Below are positions 33,364 to 41,455 of a stretch of DNA of 64,000 nucleotides, piece by piece. The stretch is from Pontixanthobacter luteolus (GTDB lineage Bacteria > Pseudomonadota > Alphaproteobacteria > Sphingomonadales > Sphingomonadaceae). Below the pieces are notes generated by a model. The model saw only the letters and a list, made by a program, of their open reading frames with translations. It was not told where the DNA came from and did no database searches. The DNA lies in the NCBI RefSeq assembly GCF_009828095.1, contig NZ_WTYP01000001.1:62001-126000 (forward strand). The letters are read 5' to 3'. The translations under genes and the position numbers were made by a program. Within the stretch, counting starts at the first letter, position 1; each line of letters opens with the position of its first letter.

Positions 33364-35244
33364 TCACTCCGTAGGCTCCACCACGCACAGCACCGCCTCG
33401 ACCTGCACCTGCCCGCCTTCGCTGGCCGACAGCTCGGTCACGGTCCCGTCGAATGGCGCGGTGAGGGCGTGTTCCATCTTCATCGCCTCGAGCACCATCA
33501 GCCGCTGGCCTGCGGAAACCGTGTCGCCCTCTGCCACATCGACCGCGATGACCTTGCCCGGCATGGGTGCGAGGATTGCGCCGTCGGCGGCGGAGGCGTG
33601 GCCGGTGCCTCTCTCGTGATCGAGCGAAACCGCAAAAGTGTCGGCTCGATAACTTACGAGAGCAATGTCGGGAGCGGCGAGCGAAGAGAAGGTGTGATCA
33701 GAACGATGATCATCAGGTTCGACTGCGTAGGTCTCTTTGCCAGAACGCAGCCGCACCGTGCGATTAGCTGGCGCATTGAGTCGGAAACCGGAAAGGGCTT
33801 GGCGGTCTCCATCCTCGTACTGATCCAGCAATTCCGACGCCGCTCGGTTCAGCATTTCTGCCTTCGGTTGAGTCATCGGTTTCAGGTCATTCTCGTGATC
33901 GGCAATGAAAGCCGTGGTAAGTTCGGCGGACGCAAAGGCCTCGTGGGTCACCAGATCGAACAGGAATCCAGCGTTGGACTTCACCGGCCACACCGCCACA
34001 CCTTCAAGCGCGGTCCCCAGCCGATAAATTGCTTCGTTTCGGGTCGATCCGTGCGCGACAACCTTTGCGATCATCGGGTCATAGAATGGTGAAACTGCTG
34101 AGCCACGCTCGATCCCGGTTTCGACCCTGATACCCTCCGCGCCGTCAGGGAGATGGCACTGCTCAAGCGTGCCGGTCGAAGGAAGAAAGCCAGCCGCCAC
34201 ATCTTCCGCATAGAGCCGGGCCTCGATCGCCCAGCCGTCGATGCTCAGCTCCTCCTGCTTGAGCGGGATCGGCTCCCCGCTCGCCACGCGCAGCTGCCAC
34301 TCTACCAGGTCCACGCCGGTAATCTCCTCGGTCACCGGGTGCTCCACCTGTAGCCGCGTGTTCATCTCCATGAAGAAGATGCGGTCGGCGCGCAGGCCTT
34401 CGCTGGCGTCGGCGATGAATTCGATGGTGCCTGCGCCCTCGTAATCGACTGCCTTGGCAGCCCTGACAGCAGCGGCGCAAATTTCTTCGCGGGTCGCCTC
34501 GTCCATGCCGGGGGCGGGGGCTTCCTCGATCACCTTCTGGTGGCGGCGCTGGAGCGAGCAATCGCGTTCGAACAGGTGGACGACGTTGCCGTGGCTGTCG
34601 CCGAACACCTGCACCTCGATATGGCGCGGCGAGGTGATCCACTTTTCGAGCAGGACCTCGTCGTTGGAGAAGCTGGCCTTGGCCTCGCGCTTGCAGCTTT
34701 CCAGATCGGCTTCGAAATTCTCTGCTGCGTCGACCTTGCGCATGCCCTTGCCGCCGCCGCCTGCGACTGCCTTGATCAGCACGGGATAGCCGATGGCGTC
34801 AGCTTCTTTCTTCAAGCGATCCACTGACTGGTCTGCGCCAAGATAGCCGGGGGTTACGGGCACTCCGGCGGCGATCATGCGTTCCTTGGCCGCATCCTTG
34901 AGGCCCATCGCCCGGATGCTCTCCGGCTTTGGTCCGACCCAGATCAGGCCAGCGTCGATCACGCTCTGCGCGAAGTCGGCGTTCTCGGACAGGAAGCCGT
35001 AGCCCGGATGGATCGCCTCCGCGCCGGTCTGTTTGGCAGCGGCGATGATCTTCTCGCCCACCAGATAGCTTTCCGCAGCGGGGGAGGGGCCAATATGCAC
35101 CGCCTCATCGGCACTGCGCACATGCAAGGCTTTCGCATCGGCATCGGAATAGACCGCAACGGTGGCGACGCCCATTTCGCGGGCGGTGCGGATAATACGG
35201 CAGGCAATCTCGCCGCGATTGGCGATCAGAAGCTTTGAAATCAT
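33364..35244 (-). CDS. Acyl-CoA carboxylase, biotin carboxylase/biotin carrier (alpha) subunit
   Basis: 626 residues. The biotin carboxylase N-terminus is MISKLLIANRGEIACRIIRT, with ATP-grasp motifs VLIKAVAGGGGKGMRKV and FFMEMNTRLQVEHPVTEEITG. The C-terminal biotinyl domain ends the protein, with the lysine to be biotinylated in VLEAMKMEHALTAPF (about residue 593). It carboxylates its own biotin using ATP and bicarbonate and hands it to the beta subunit encoded downstream. Length and layout match PccA/MccA-type subunits. It is the first gene of the pair. Confidence 0.88.
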   Translation of the reverse strand: MISKLLIANRGEIACRIIRTAREMGVATVAVYSDADAKALHVRSADEAVHIGPSPAAESYLVGEKIIAAAKQTGAEAIHPGYGFLSENADFAQSVIDAGLIWVGPKPESIRAMGLKDAAKERMIAAGVPVTPGYLGADQSVDRLKKEADAIGYPVLIKAVAGGGGKGMRKVDAAENFEADLESCKREAKASFSNDEVLLEKWITSPRHIEVQVFGDSHGNVVHLFERDCSLQRRHQKVIEEAPAPGMDEATREEICAAAVRAAKAVDYEGAGTIEFIADASEGLRADRIFFMEMNTRLQVEHPVTEEITGVDLVEWQLRVASGEPIPLKQEELSIDGWAIEARLYAEDVAAGFLPSTGTLEQCHLPDGAEGIRVETGIERGSAVSPFYDPMIAKVVAHGSTRNEAIYRLGTALEGVAVWPVKSNAGFLFDLVTHEAFASAELTTAFIADHENDLKPMTQPKAEMLNRAASELLDQYEDGDRQALSGFRLNAPANRTVRLRSGKETYAVEPDDHRSDHTFSSLAAPDIALVSYRADTFAVSLDHERGTGHASAADGAILAPMPGKVIAVDVAEGDTVSAGQRLMVLEAMKMEHALTAPFDGTVTELSASEGGQVQVEAVLCVVEPTE

Positions 35245-35296
35245 GCCAACCGATTAGAACCCTGTGCCGCCCATGTCGAGCGCAGAGGGCAGCAGG

Positions 35297-36343
35297 TCAC
35301 AGTTCGTCGGGCAGCGGGTCCATCGGCGGCGGGGCGATGGGGCCGGCCATCCGCACGGCCAGCAGGATCTCGCCCCGATCCAGCGGCGGTTCATCGTCCG
35401 GGCCGACCGGATCGTTTTTCAGCGCTTCGAAGAAAGCGGCGGTTACATGGCCCAGCTTGCCAAGGCTGCTGGTATGCACGCGGTGGTCCCACGCAGCCTT
35501 GCCGCGCCGGCGCACCTCGTAACCGATATCGGTGTAAATGCGGGCGGCGGACAGGATCGCCCAGCGGCTACGGAACGGTAGACCCACCGTGCCCAGCCGG
35601 GCGCGCTTGGCGTATTTGTCCATCAGCAGGACCAGTTTTTCGGCCATGTCGGCCAGTTCAGCGCGGTGGTGCGGTTTGGTATGCTGGCCGGGTTCGATGT
35701 CTTCTTCCACCAGCCATTCCATCGGCAGATAACACCGCCCGGCGGCGTCATCTTCCAGCAAATCTCGGGCGATATTGGCCAGCTGGAACGCGATGCCCAG
35801 ATCGCAGGCCCGATCCATCACTTCGTCATCGTCAGGATCGACGCCCATGACCGCGGCCATCATCACTCCGACCGCACCGGCGACGTGATAGCAATAGCGC
35901 AGCAGGTCTGCCTCGCTGCGCGGACGCCAGTCGCGTGCATCCAGTGCAAAACCTTCGATGACGTCTTCCGCCATTTGCGCGGACAGGCGGCCTTCCTGCG
36001 CGACCAGGCCGAAGGCGTCGAACGCAATATCGGCCGTGGGCAGTCCGTCGAACGCGCGCTGTGTCAGCACGCGGATCGATTTCAGCCTGCTTTCCGCGCC
36101 CGCCTGATCGCCCAGTTCGCCGCCCATTTCCTGTGCATCGGCGATGTCGTCGCACCGGCGGCACCAGGCATAGAGCAGCCAGACGCGTTCGCGCGTGTCG
36201 ATGTCGAACAGGGTGGATGCTGCGGTAAAGCTTTTGGAGCCTTCCTCGATCGACCGGCGCGCCTTTTCAACCAGTGCAAACCGGTCCCTGCCTCCGCCCG
36301 CCTGGTGCGGCGTGCCGCGCAGGATGCGCGAAGGCGCGAGCAT
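35297..36343 (-). CDS. crtB: Phytoene synthase
   Basis: 348 residues from ATG 36343. The two aspartate-rich motifs are WCRRCDDIADAQE and, in the second half, LANIARDLLEDDAAGRCYLP. Both bind Mg-diphosphate in head-to-head condensation of two geranylgeranyl diphosphates. The segment DKYAKRARLGTVGLPFRSRWAILSAARIYTDIGYEVRRRG is also typical. It makes phytoene, the first carotenoid. It is the last gene of the crtY-crtI-LOG-crtB operon. A TTG at 36370, overlapping the LOG stop as TTGA with GAAGG upstream, is an equally possible start. Confidence 0.92.
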   Translation of the reverse strand: MLAPSRILRGTPHQAGGGRDRFALVEKARRSIEEGSKSFTAASTLFDIDTRERVWLLYAWCRRCDDIADAQEMGGELGDQAGAESRLKSIRVLTQRAFDGLPTADIAFDAFGLVAQEGRLSAQMAEDVIEGFALDARDWRPRSEADLLRYCYHVAGAVGVMMAAVMGVDPDDDEVMDRACDLGIAFQLANIARDLLEDDAAGRCYLPMEWLVEEDIEPGQHTKPHHRAELADMAEKLVLLMDKYAKRARLGTVGLPFRSRWAILSAARIYTDIGYEVRRRGKAAWDHRVHTSSLGKLGHVTAAFFEALKNDPVGPDDEPPLDRGEILLAVRMAGPIAPPPMDPLPDEL

Positions 36344-36366
36344 ACGGGCAGAGATCCGGATCGGGC

Positions 36367-36960
36367 TCAAAGATCGTCGGCCTTCATCTGGAAAATCGGT
36401 TTGTGCGGTTCGTAAGCGGCCATCTTGCCCAGCAGGCCTTCTATGTCACCGTCCCAGATCATGATGCTGTGGTGCGCAGGCCGAACGAAGCCGACCGATG
36501 CCATGTGCGAGTTGAAAGCGATCAACTGGTCATAGAAACCGAACGCGTTAAGCAGGCCGACCGGATTGCTGTGATAACCAAGCTGTGCCCAGCTCATCGC
36601 TTCCCACAATTCGTCCATTGTGCCCACGCCGCCGGGGATGGTTACGAACCCGTCCGACAGATCGGTGAACAGTTTCTTGCGTTCGTGCATGCCGGATACG
36701 GTATGCAATTCGGTGCAGTCGTGGTTGGCGACCTCGGAATTGGCAAGCGCTTCGGGAATTACGCCGATAACTTCGCCGCCAGCTTCCAGCGCGCCGGTTG
36801 CAACTGCGCCCATCAGACCCAGCCTGCCGCCGCCATAGACAACGCCGATCCCGTGCTGTGCAAGTGTAGCGCCAACCTGCGCGGCAAGTTCCATATAGCG
36901 CGGATCGTCCGGCGTGGCGGAGCCGCAATAGACGGCAAGACGTTTCATCGGGTGGCTCAT
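36367..36960 (-). CDS. LOG family protein (TIGR00730, nucleotide 5'-monophosphate phosphoribohydrolase type)
   Basis: 197 residues. The family motifs are VYCGSATPDDPRY, VYGGGRLGLMGAVATGAL and PGGVGTMDELWEAMSWAQLG, with the catalytic Arg/Glu of LOG enzymes within SGMHERKKLF and the PGG block. LOG proteins cleave cytokinin riboside monophosphates or purine nucleotides to base and ribose 5-phosphate. The start overlaps the crtI stop as ATGA, so it is translated as part of the carotenoid operon. A link to pigment production is not known to me; it may simply share the transcript. Confidence 0.88.
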   Translation of the reverse strand: MSHPMKRLAVYCGSATPDDPRYMELAAQVGATLAQHGIGVVYGGGRLGLMGAVATGALEAGGEVIGVIPEALANSEVANHDCTELHTVSGMHERKKLFTDLSDGFVTIPGGVGTMDELWEAMSWAQLGYHSNPVGLLNAFGFYDQLIAFNSHMASVGFVRPAHHSIMIWDGDIEGLLGKMAAYEPHKPIFQMKADDL

Positions 36961-38513
36961 TTCTTCAAATCCTCGATCATCAGGCCGGCGGTCGCCTTAG
37001 CACTTCCCACGACACCGGGAATACCTGCGCCCGGATGCGTCCCGGCACCGACCAGGTAGAAATTGTCGATCACATCATCGCGGTTGTGTCCGCGGAACCA
37101 TGCGCTTTGCGTCAGGATCGGCTCAAGGCTGAAAGCGCTGCCGAGATGCGCGTTCAGATCTTCTGCAAAATCGCTGGGCGCATAATGGAATTTGGTCACA
37201 ATGCGATCATGGATGTCCGGGATCAAACGCCGGCCGACCTCGTCCAGAATCCGTTTTTCAAGGATTGGTCCGACTTCGTCCCAGTTGACCGGCAGCTTGC
37301 CCATGTGGGCAACGGGCACGAGTGCATAGAAAGTGCTTTTGCCCTTCGGGGCCATGCTGGGGTCGGTCACGGTCGGGTGGTGCAGATAAATGCTGAAATC
37401 CTGCGGCAGCACGCCGTTGTCGTAAATATCGTCCAGCAGCCCCTTATACCGCGGGCCGAACAGGATCATGTGGTGCGGGATACCCGGCCATGTCCCTTCC
37501 AGCCCGAAATGGACGACGAACAGGCCGGGGCTGAACTTCTTGCGTGACAGGGACTTCGCCTGATCCTTGCCGCGTTTGCTGCCTGACAGCAGGTCGCGGT
37601 AGGAATGCATGATGTCGCCATTGCTGGCGACCGCATCGAAACGCTGTTTGAAACCGCTCTTTGTTTCGACCTCGGTCGCCTTGTTGCCAGTGGTGTGGAC
37701 CTGGATCACCGGATCACCGATCATCATGGTCCCGCCCAGCCGTTCGAAGTGGCGTATCATCCCGGCAATCAGGCGGTTGGTGCCGCCGCGCGTCCACCAG
37801 ACGCCGCCATCTTTTTCCAGCTTGTGGATCAAAGTGTAGATTGCGCTGGTCTTGAACGGGTTTCCGCCCACCAGCAGCGTGTGGAAGCTCAGCGCCTCGC
37901 GGATTTTCTCGTTCTTGATGAAGCTCGAAACGATCGAATAAACACTGCGCCATGCCTGTTTCTTGGCCAGCGCGGGTGCAGCTTTCAGCATCGATTTGAA
38001 ATCGAGAAACGGGACCGTGCCCAGCTTCACATAGCCTTCTTCGTAAACCCCGGCAGAATATTCGAGAAACCGCTGATACCCGGCGACGTCTTCCGGTTCC
38101 AGCTTGGCGATTTCCTCGTTCAGTTCTTCTTGCCGGTTTGAATAATTGAAATTGTGACCGTCGGGCCAGTTGAGCCGGTAGAAGGGGTGGACCTTCATCA
38201 GCTCGACATCTTTTTTCATGTCATGGCCGGATATCGACCACAATTCTTCCAGACAGGGCGGATCGGTTACAACGGTCGGGCCGCCATCGAAAATGAAGCC
38301 GTCCTTCTCCCAGAAATAGGCCCGGCCGCCGGGCTTGTCGCGGGCTTCGATAACGGTTGTCTGGATGCCGGCCGATTGCAGACGCATGGCTAGCGCCATA
38401 CCGCCAAAGCCGGAACCGATCACACAGGCGGTTTTGCCGGTTCCCGTATCCATCGGTGCAGCTTCCACTTGGGAAAGCAGGTCAGGTTCAGCGCTGGCAG
38501 TCTTGCTGCTCAT
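36957..38513 (-). CDS. crtI: Phytoene desaturase
   Basis: 518 residues from ATG 38513. The FAD-binding motif is ACVIGSGFGGMALAMRLQSA, followed by EARDKPGGRAYFWEKDGFIFDGGPT. The C-terminal CrtI signature NFYLVGAGTHPGAGIPGVVGSAK is complete. It desaturates phytoene to lycopene at the membrane. The start overlaps the crtY stop by four bases (ATGA), the coupling used throughout this operon. Longer in-frame extension upstream runs inside crtY and is not family-like. A start at an internal Met just before TGTGKTAC is possible. Confidence 0.93.
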   Translation of the reverse strand: MSSKTASAEPDLLSQVEAAPMDTGTGKTACVIGSGFGGMALAMRLQSAGIQTTVIEARDKPGGRAYFWEKDGFIFDGGPTVVTDPPCLEELWSISGHDMKKDVELMKVHPFYRLNWPDGHNFNYSNRQEELNEEIAKLEPEDVAGYQRFLEYSAGVYEEGYVKLGTVPFLDFKSMLKAAPALAKKQAWRSVYSIVSSFIKNEKIREALSFHTLLVGGNPFKTSAIYTLIHKLEKDGGVWWTRGGTNRLIAGMIRHFERLGGTMMIGDPVIQVHTTGNKATEVETKSGFKQRFDAVASNGDIMHSYRDLLSGSKRGKDQAKSLSRKKFSPGLFVVHFGLEGTWPGIPHHMILFGPRYKGLLDDIYDNGVLPQDFSIYLHHPTVTDPSMAPKGKSTFYALVPVAHMGKLPVNWDEVGPILEKRILDEVGRRLIPDIHDRIVTKFHYAPSDFAEDLNAHLGSAFSLEPILTQSAWFRGHNRDDVIDNFYLVGAGTHPGAGIPGVVGSAKATAGLMIEDLKK

Positions 38514-39730
38514 CCAATTTTCTCCTCGCGCGCAATCAATGGCGCGCCTTTTCCGGCCAGGGCGGAAATTGCCCTGCCGACAGGTACGGGCGGCTTGCCC
38601 ATCAGGACGCGCGCCTTGTCTTTCAGGCGCGATTCCCCGGCATAGAACCTTTCGATCAATCCCTCGTTCAAGCGATAGAAGCGCTCGAACACCCGGTAGC
38701 GTTCCCGCGGCCGGGCCGCACCGAACAGCATCGAACCAAGCATCCGGTAAAAGCCGGTGCGCGACCAATGCCTGCGTGCGCGTGTTTCAAGCAGAGCGGC
38801 CAACTGCTGTCCGGGCAATTCTGCGTCCTGTGCAATCGCCAGTGCAGTGCTGACTGCAAAGGGCAAGGTGTAACTGGTCAGCGGGTGGACCAATCCGGCA
38901 CGCGCGCCAGCAAGGCTGACGCCATCGACGCGCTGCTGCGCCTGAAACGCGCTGAAATCGCCGCCGGTAATGACCGGCAGGATGCCCGTTTCACCGCCCA
39001 ATATCTGGCCGTCCCAGCCCTGCGCGGCATGATATCGGTCGAGGCGGGATGATAATGCGCTGCGGTCCAGATCGGGTGTGTCCGTGTAATAGGTGTCTTC
39101 GACGAACAGCTCGTTCGCGCCCAGCGGCAGGACATAGACGAAACGGTAGGCCCCATCATCGCTGCCGGGCGAAAACTGTTCGACATTCGCGTCCATGATC
39201 ACCGGCAGCTTGATGCCGTGCGGCCGATCGGTCCGTGTCAGACGGCCCATGAAAACCTGCCAGCCGCCGGTCAGGTGCCGGCTGGGCTCAGGACCCCGGC
39301 AATCGATGACGGAGCGCGCGGAAATACGGTGGCCGTTTGCCAGCGTGACGCCGCCTGCATCGATTGATGCCGCAGAATAGCCGGTGTGGATCGTGTCCTG
39401 CCCCAGTTCGCGGCGCAGCGCGGCATTGAAATCTTCCGAAGTCAGCGATCTGTAGCGTGAGCCTAGCCTGCGCCGGTAAGCCGGGAATTGGACTTGGTAT
39501 CCATCCCACTCGGATTTGCGGAAACTCGCCATCAGCGCGGTTCCTTCGGGGCCAAGATCGCTCTCGAACCAGCTCCACCGGTGATTTCCGCCCAGCGTTT
39601 CGCCAGCCTCGATCAGCGTGACATGCATTTCCGGATGGTGGCGGCGCAGCGCGAGCGCAATCAGCCCGCCGGAAAGTCCGCCGCCGACAATGGCAATTTC
39701 GGTTCTGGTCTGACTAGCGCGCCCGTTCAT
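38510..39730 (-). CDS. crtY: Lycopene beta-cyclase (CrtY type)
   Basis: 406 residues from ATG 39730. It shows the N-terminal flavin-binding motif IAIVGGGLSGGLIALALRRH and the CrtY-specific GGNHRWSWFESDL. RAGLVHPLTSYTLPFAVSTAL lies in the second half. It cyclises both ends of lycopene to beta-carotene, the precursor of zeaxanthin-type pigments common in these bacteria; no hydroxylase gene is in the window. It is the first gene of the carotenoid operon, divergent from the UPF0314 gene with 77 bases between. ATG 39739, nine bases earlier, is an alternative start. Confidence 0.9.
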   Translation of the reverse strand: MNGRASQTRTEIAIVGGGLSGGLIALALRRHHPEMHVTLIEAGETLGGNHRWSWFESDLGPEGTALMASFRKSEWDGYQVQFPAYRRRLGSRYRSLTSEDFNAALRRELGQDTIHTGYSAASIDAGGVTLANGHRISARSVIDCRGPEPSRHLTGGWQVFMGRLTRTDRPHGIKLPVIMDANVEQFSPGSDDGAYRFVYVLPLGANELFVEDTYYTDTPDLDRSALSSRLDRYHAAQGWDGQILGGETGILPVITGGDFSAFQAQQRVDGVSLAGARAGLVHPLTSYTLPFAVSTALAIAQDAELPGQQLAALLETRARRHWSRTGFYRMLGSMLFGAARPRERYRVFERFYRLNEGLIERFYAGESRLKDKARVLMGKPPVPVGRAISALAGKGAPLIAREEKIG

Positions 39731-39807
39731 TACCTGCATTCCCCTAGGCTGCGCCGCGCCGGGGAGCAATGTGTTTGCTTCCGTCGTCCCCCGTGTCACA
39801 AGGCGGC

Positions 39808-40398
39808 ATGACCAGTCATCTGTTGCCGCATCGCAAAGCCGCATTGGCGACGATCATTCTCCTGCTTGTCGTTCTGGCGATCCTGTTCGCGATGGGACGG
39901 CCTGCGATCTGTGACTGCGGAACGGTAAAGCTGTGGCACGGCGTGGTGCAATCTTCCGAAAACAGCCAGCATATCGCAGACTGGTACAGCCCCAGCCATT
40001 TTACCCATGGCCTGATCATGTATGCGGCGGCGTTCCTGCTCTGGAAAAAATGGGCGCTGCTTGGCGGGCGACCGGCGAAATGGGCGCTGCCCATCGCAGT
40101 GATCGTCGAGGCTGCTTGGGAAATCTCCGAAAACACCGAGGCGGTTATCAACCGTTACCGGGAGGCGACGATCAGCCTGGGCTATGCGGGCGATTCCATT
40201 GTGAATTCGATGGCCGATATCGGCTGGATGATCGCCGGCTTCTATGTCGCGGCACGCATCCCGTGGCAGGCGAGCCTGTTGCTGGCGGGATTCTTCGAAT
40301 TGTTCACCTTGTGGGCGATCCGCGACAATCTGAGCCTCAACATCGTCATGCTGTTCTGGCCGATAGAGGCGATCAAGCAGTGGCAGGGTATGGGATAA
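39808..40398 (+). CDS. UPF0314/DUF2585 family membrane protein
   Basis: 196 residues from ATG 39808 with AAGGCGG upstream. Five or six hydrophobic segments are predicted. Conserved family blocks are GRPAICDCGTVKLWHGVVQSSENSQHIADWYSPSHF, EAAWEISENTEAVINRYREATISLGYAGDSIVNSMADI and SLNIVMLFWPIEAIKQWQ. The family is widespread in alphaproteobacteria and has no known function. It lies divergent from crtY, so it may share a bidirectional promoter region with the carotenoid operon. Confidence 0.85.
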   Translation: MTSHLLPHRKAALATIILLLVVLAILFAMGRPAICDCGTVKLWHGVVQSSENSQHIADWYSPSHFTHGLIMYAAAFLLWKKWALLGGRPAKWALPIAVIVEAAWEISENTEAVINRYREATISLGYAGDSIVNSMADIGWMIAGFYVAARIPWQASLLLAGFFELFTLWAIRDNLSLNIVMLFWPIEAIKQWQGMG

Positions 40399-40412
40399 TT
40401 GCGCGCCGCACA

Positions 40413-40437
40413 GGAACGACATTTCTGCAATCCCGTT
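40413..40437 (+). promoter_or_regulatory. Consensus EcfG promoter for the MipA-type gene
   Basis: GGAAC (40413-40417), 16 bases, then CGTT (40434-40437), an exact match to the alphaproteobacterial general-stress sigma consensus. It is 24 bases before the start codon at 40462, an expected spacing for a short leader. Confidence 0.75.
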
Positions 40438-40461
40438 AGTGACCCAAACAGGGGTTCAAGA

Positions 40462-41346
40462 ATGTCATTCACCAAAACATCGCTTTTCATCGCTGCATCC
40501 GCGGCAATCGCAGGTCAGCCATTGATGGCGCAGACTTATCAAGACACCGGCGAAACCGCTGAAGTCTCTGGCCCGGCAGAGCGCCCGGAAACCGTTTTCG
40601 ACGGTGACTGGGTCAGCGTTGGCATCGGCGCCGCGTATTCGCCAAGCTATGACGGTTCGGACGATTACGTCGTTTCCGTCCTGCCGATTGTGCAAGGCTC
40701 GGTTGGCGGGGTCGATTTCAATCCGCGCCCCGGCGGTTTGGCCGTTGATTTCATTCCTGATGCAGAGGAAGGGCCCGGTCTGGATCTCGGCGTAGCGGCG
40801 CGTATTCGCCGCTCGCGTGCCTCGCAGATCAAAGACCCGGTGGTAAAAAGCCTGGGCGAACTCGATACGGCAATCGAAGTCGGTCCGACAGCGGGCATCA
40901 GCCTGCCTGCATTGCTCAACCCGTATGACAGCCTGAGCTTCAACGTCGATATGCGCTGGGATGTCGCGGGCGCGCATGACGGGATGGTAATCGATCCGTC
41001 GGTCACATATTTCACGCCGCTCAGCCGCGGTGCAGTTGCCTCGCTCACGCTGGGCGCGGAATATGCCGATGATAGCTATGCCGACTATTATTTCAGCGTC
41101 GATGCTGCGGGCAGCACAGTCAGCGGCTTGCCGCAGTTTCAGGCCGAGGGCGGATTTACCAAGGCAAGTGCCACGATGTTGCTGGGTTATGACCTGGACG
41201 GGGATGCCACCAATGGCGGCCTCGCACTGGTCGGTATCGGCGGATATTCGCGCATGCTGGGCGATGCAAAGAATACGCCTCTCACCAGCATTCGCGGCGA
41301 TGCGGACCAGTGGTTCGTGGCAGTTGGCGTGGGTTACACCTTCTAA
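40462..41346 (+). CDS. MipA/OmpV family outer-membrane protein
   Basis: 294 residues from ATG 40462. A signal peptide (MSFTKTSLFIAASAAIAGQP, ending LMAQ) is followed by a beta-barrel-type sequence with alternating hydrophobic strands. The MipA/OmpV opening block is VSVGIGAAYSPSYDGSDDYVVSVLP, and the protein ends in an aromatic residue (VGVGYTF), as expected for BAM-inserted barrels. MipA-type proteins were linked to murein synthesis/hydrolysis scaffolds and to antibiotic entry. The exact EcfG promoter upstream suggests induction by general stress. A strong terminator follows. Confidence 0.85.
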   Translation: MSFTKTSLFIAASAAIAGQPLMAQTYQDTGETAEVSGPAERPETVFDGDWVSVGIGAAYSPSYDGSDDYVVSVLPIVQGSVGGVDFNPRPGGLAVDFIPDAEEGPGLDLGVAARIRRSRASQIKDPVVKSLGELDTAIEVGPTAGISLPALLNPYDSLSFNVDMRWDVAGAHDGMVIDPSVTYFTPLSRGAVASLTLGAEYADDSYADYYFSVDAAGSTVSGLPQFQAEGGFTKASATMLLGYDLDGDATNGGLALVGIGGYSRMLGDAKNTPLTSIRGDADQWFVAVGVGYTF

Positions 41347-41388
41347 GCGCCAAACGATGCGCCGCGTCTGAGGCCAAGCTATTAAAGA

Positions 41389-41424
41389 AAAGCCCGCCGC
41401 CGGTTCGATCCGGCGGCGGGCTTT
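41389..41424. terminator. Bidirectional rho-independent terminator
   Basis: A perfect 15-base stem (AAAGCCCGCCGCCGG, 41389-41403; complement at 41410-41424) with a 6-base loop lies between the convergent MipA-type and S9 peptidase genes. A T-rich run follows on the plus strand and a TTCTTTAAT run on the minus strand, so it can end both transcripts. Confidence 0.92.
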
Positions 41425-41455
41425 CTTGTGCAGGCCAGCAGGGCCAGCCCGATGG

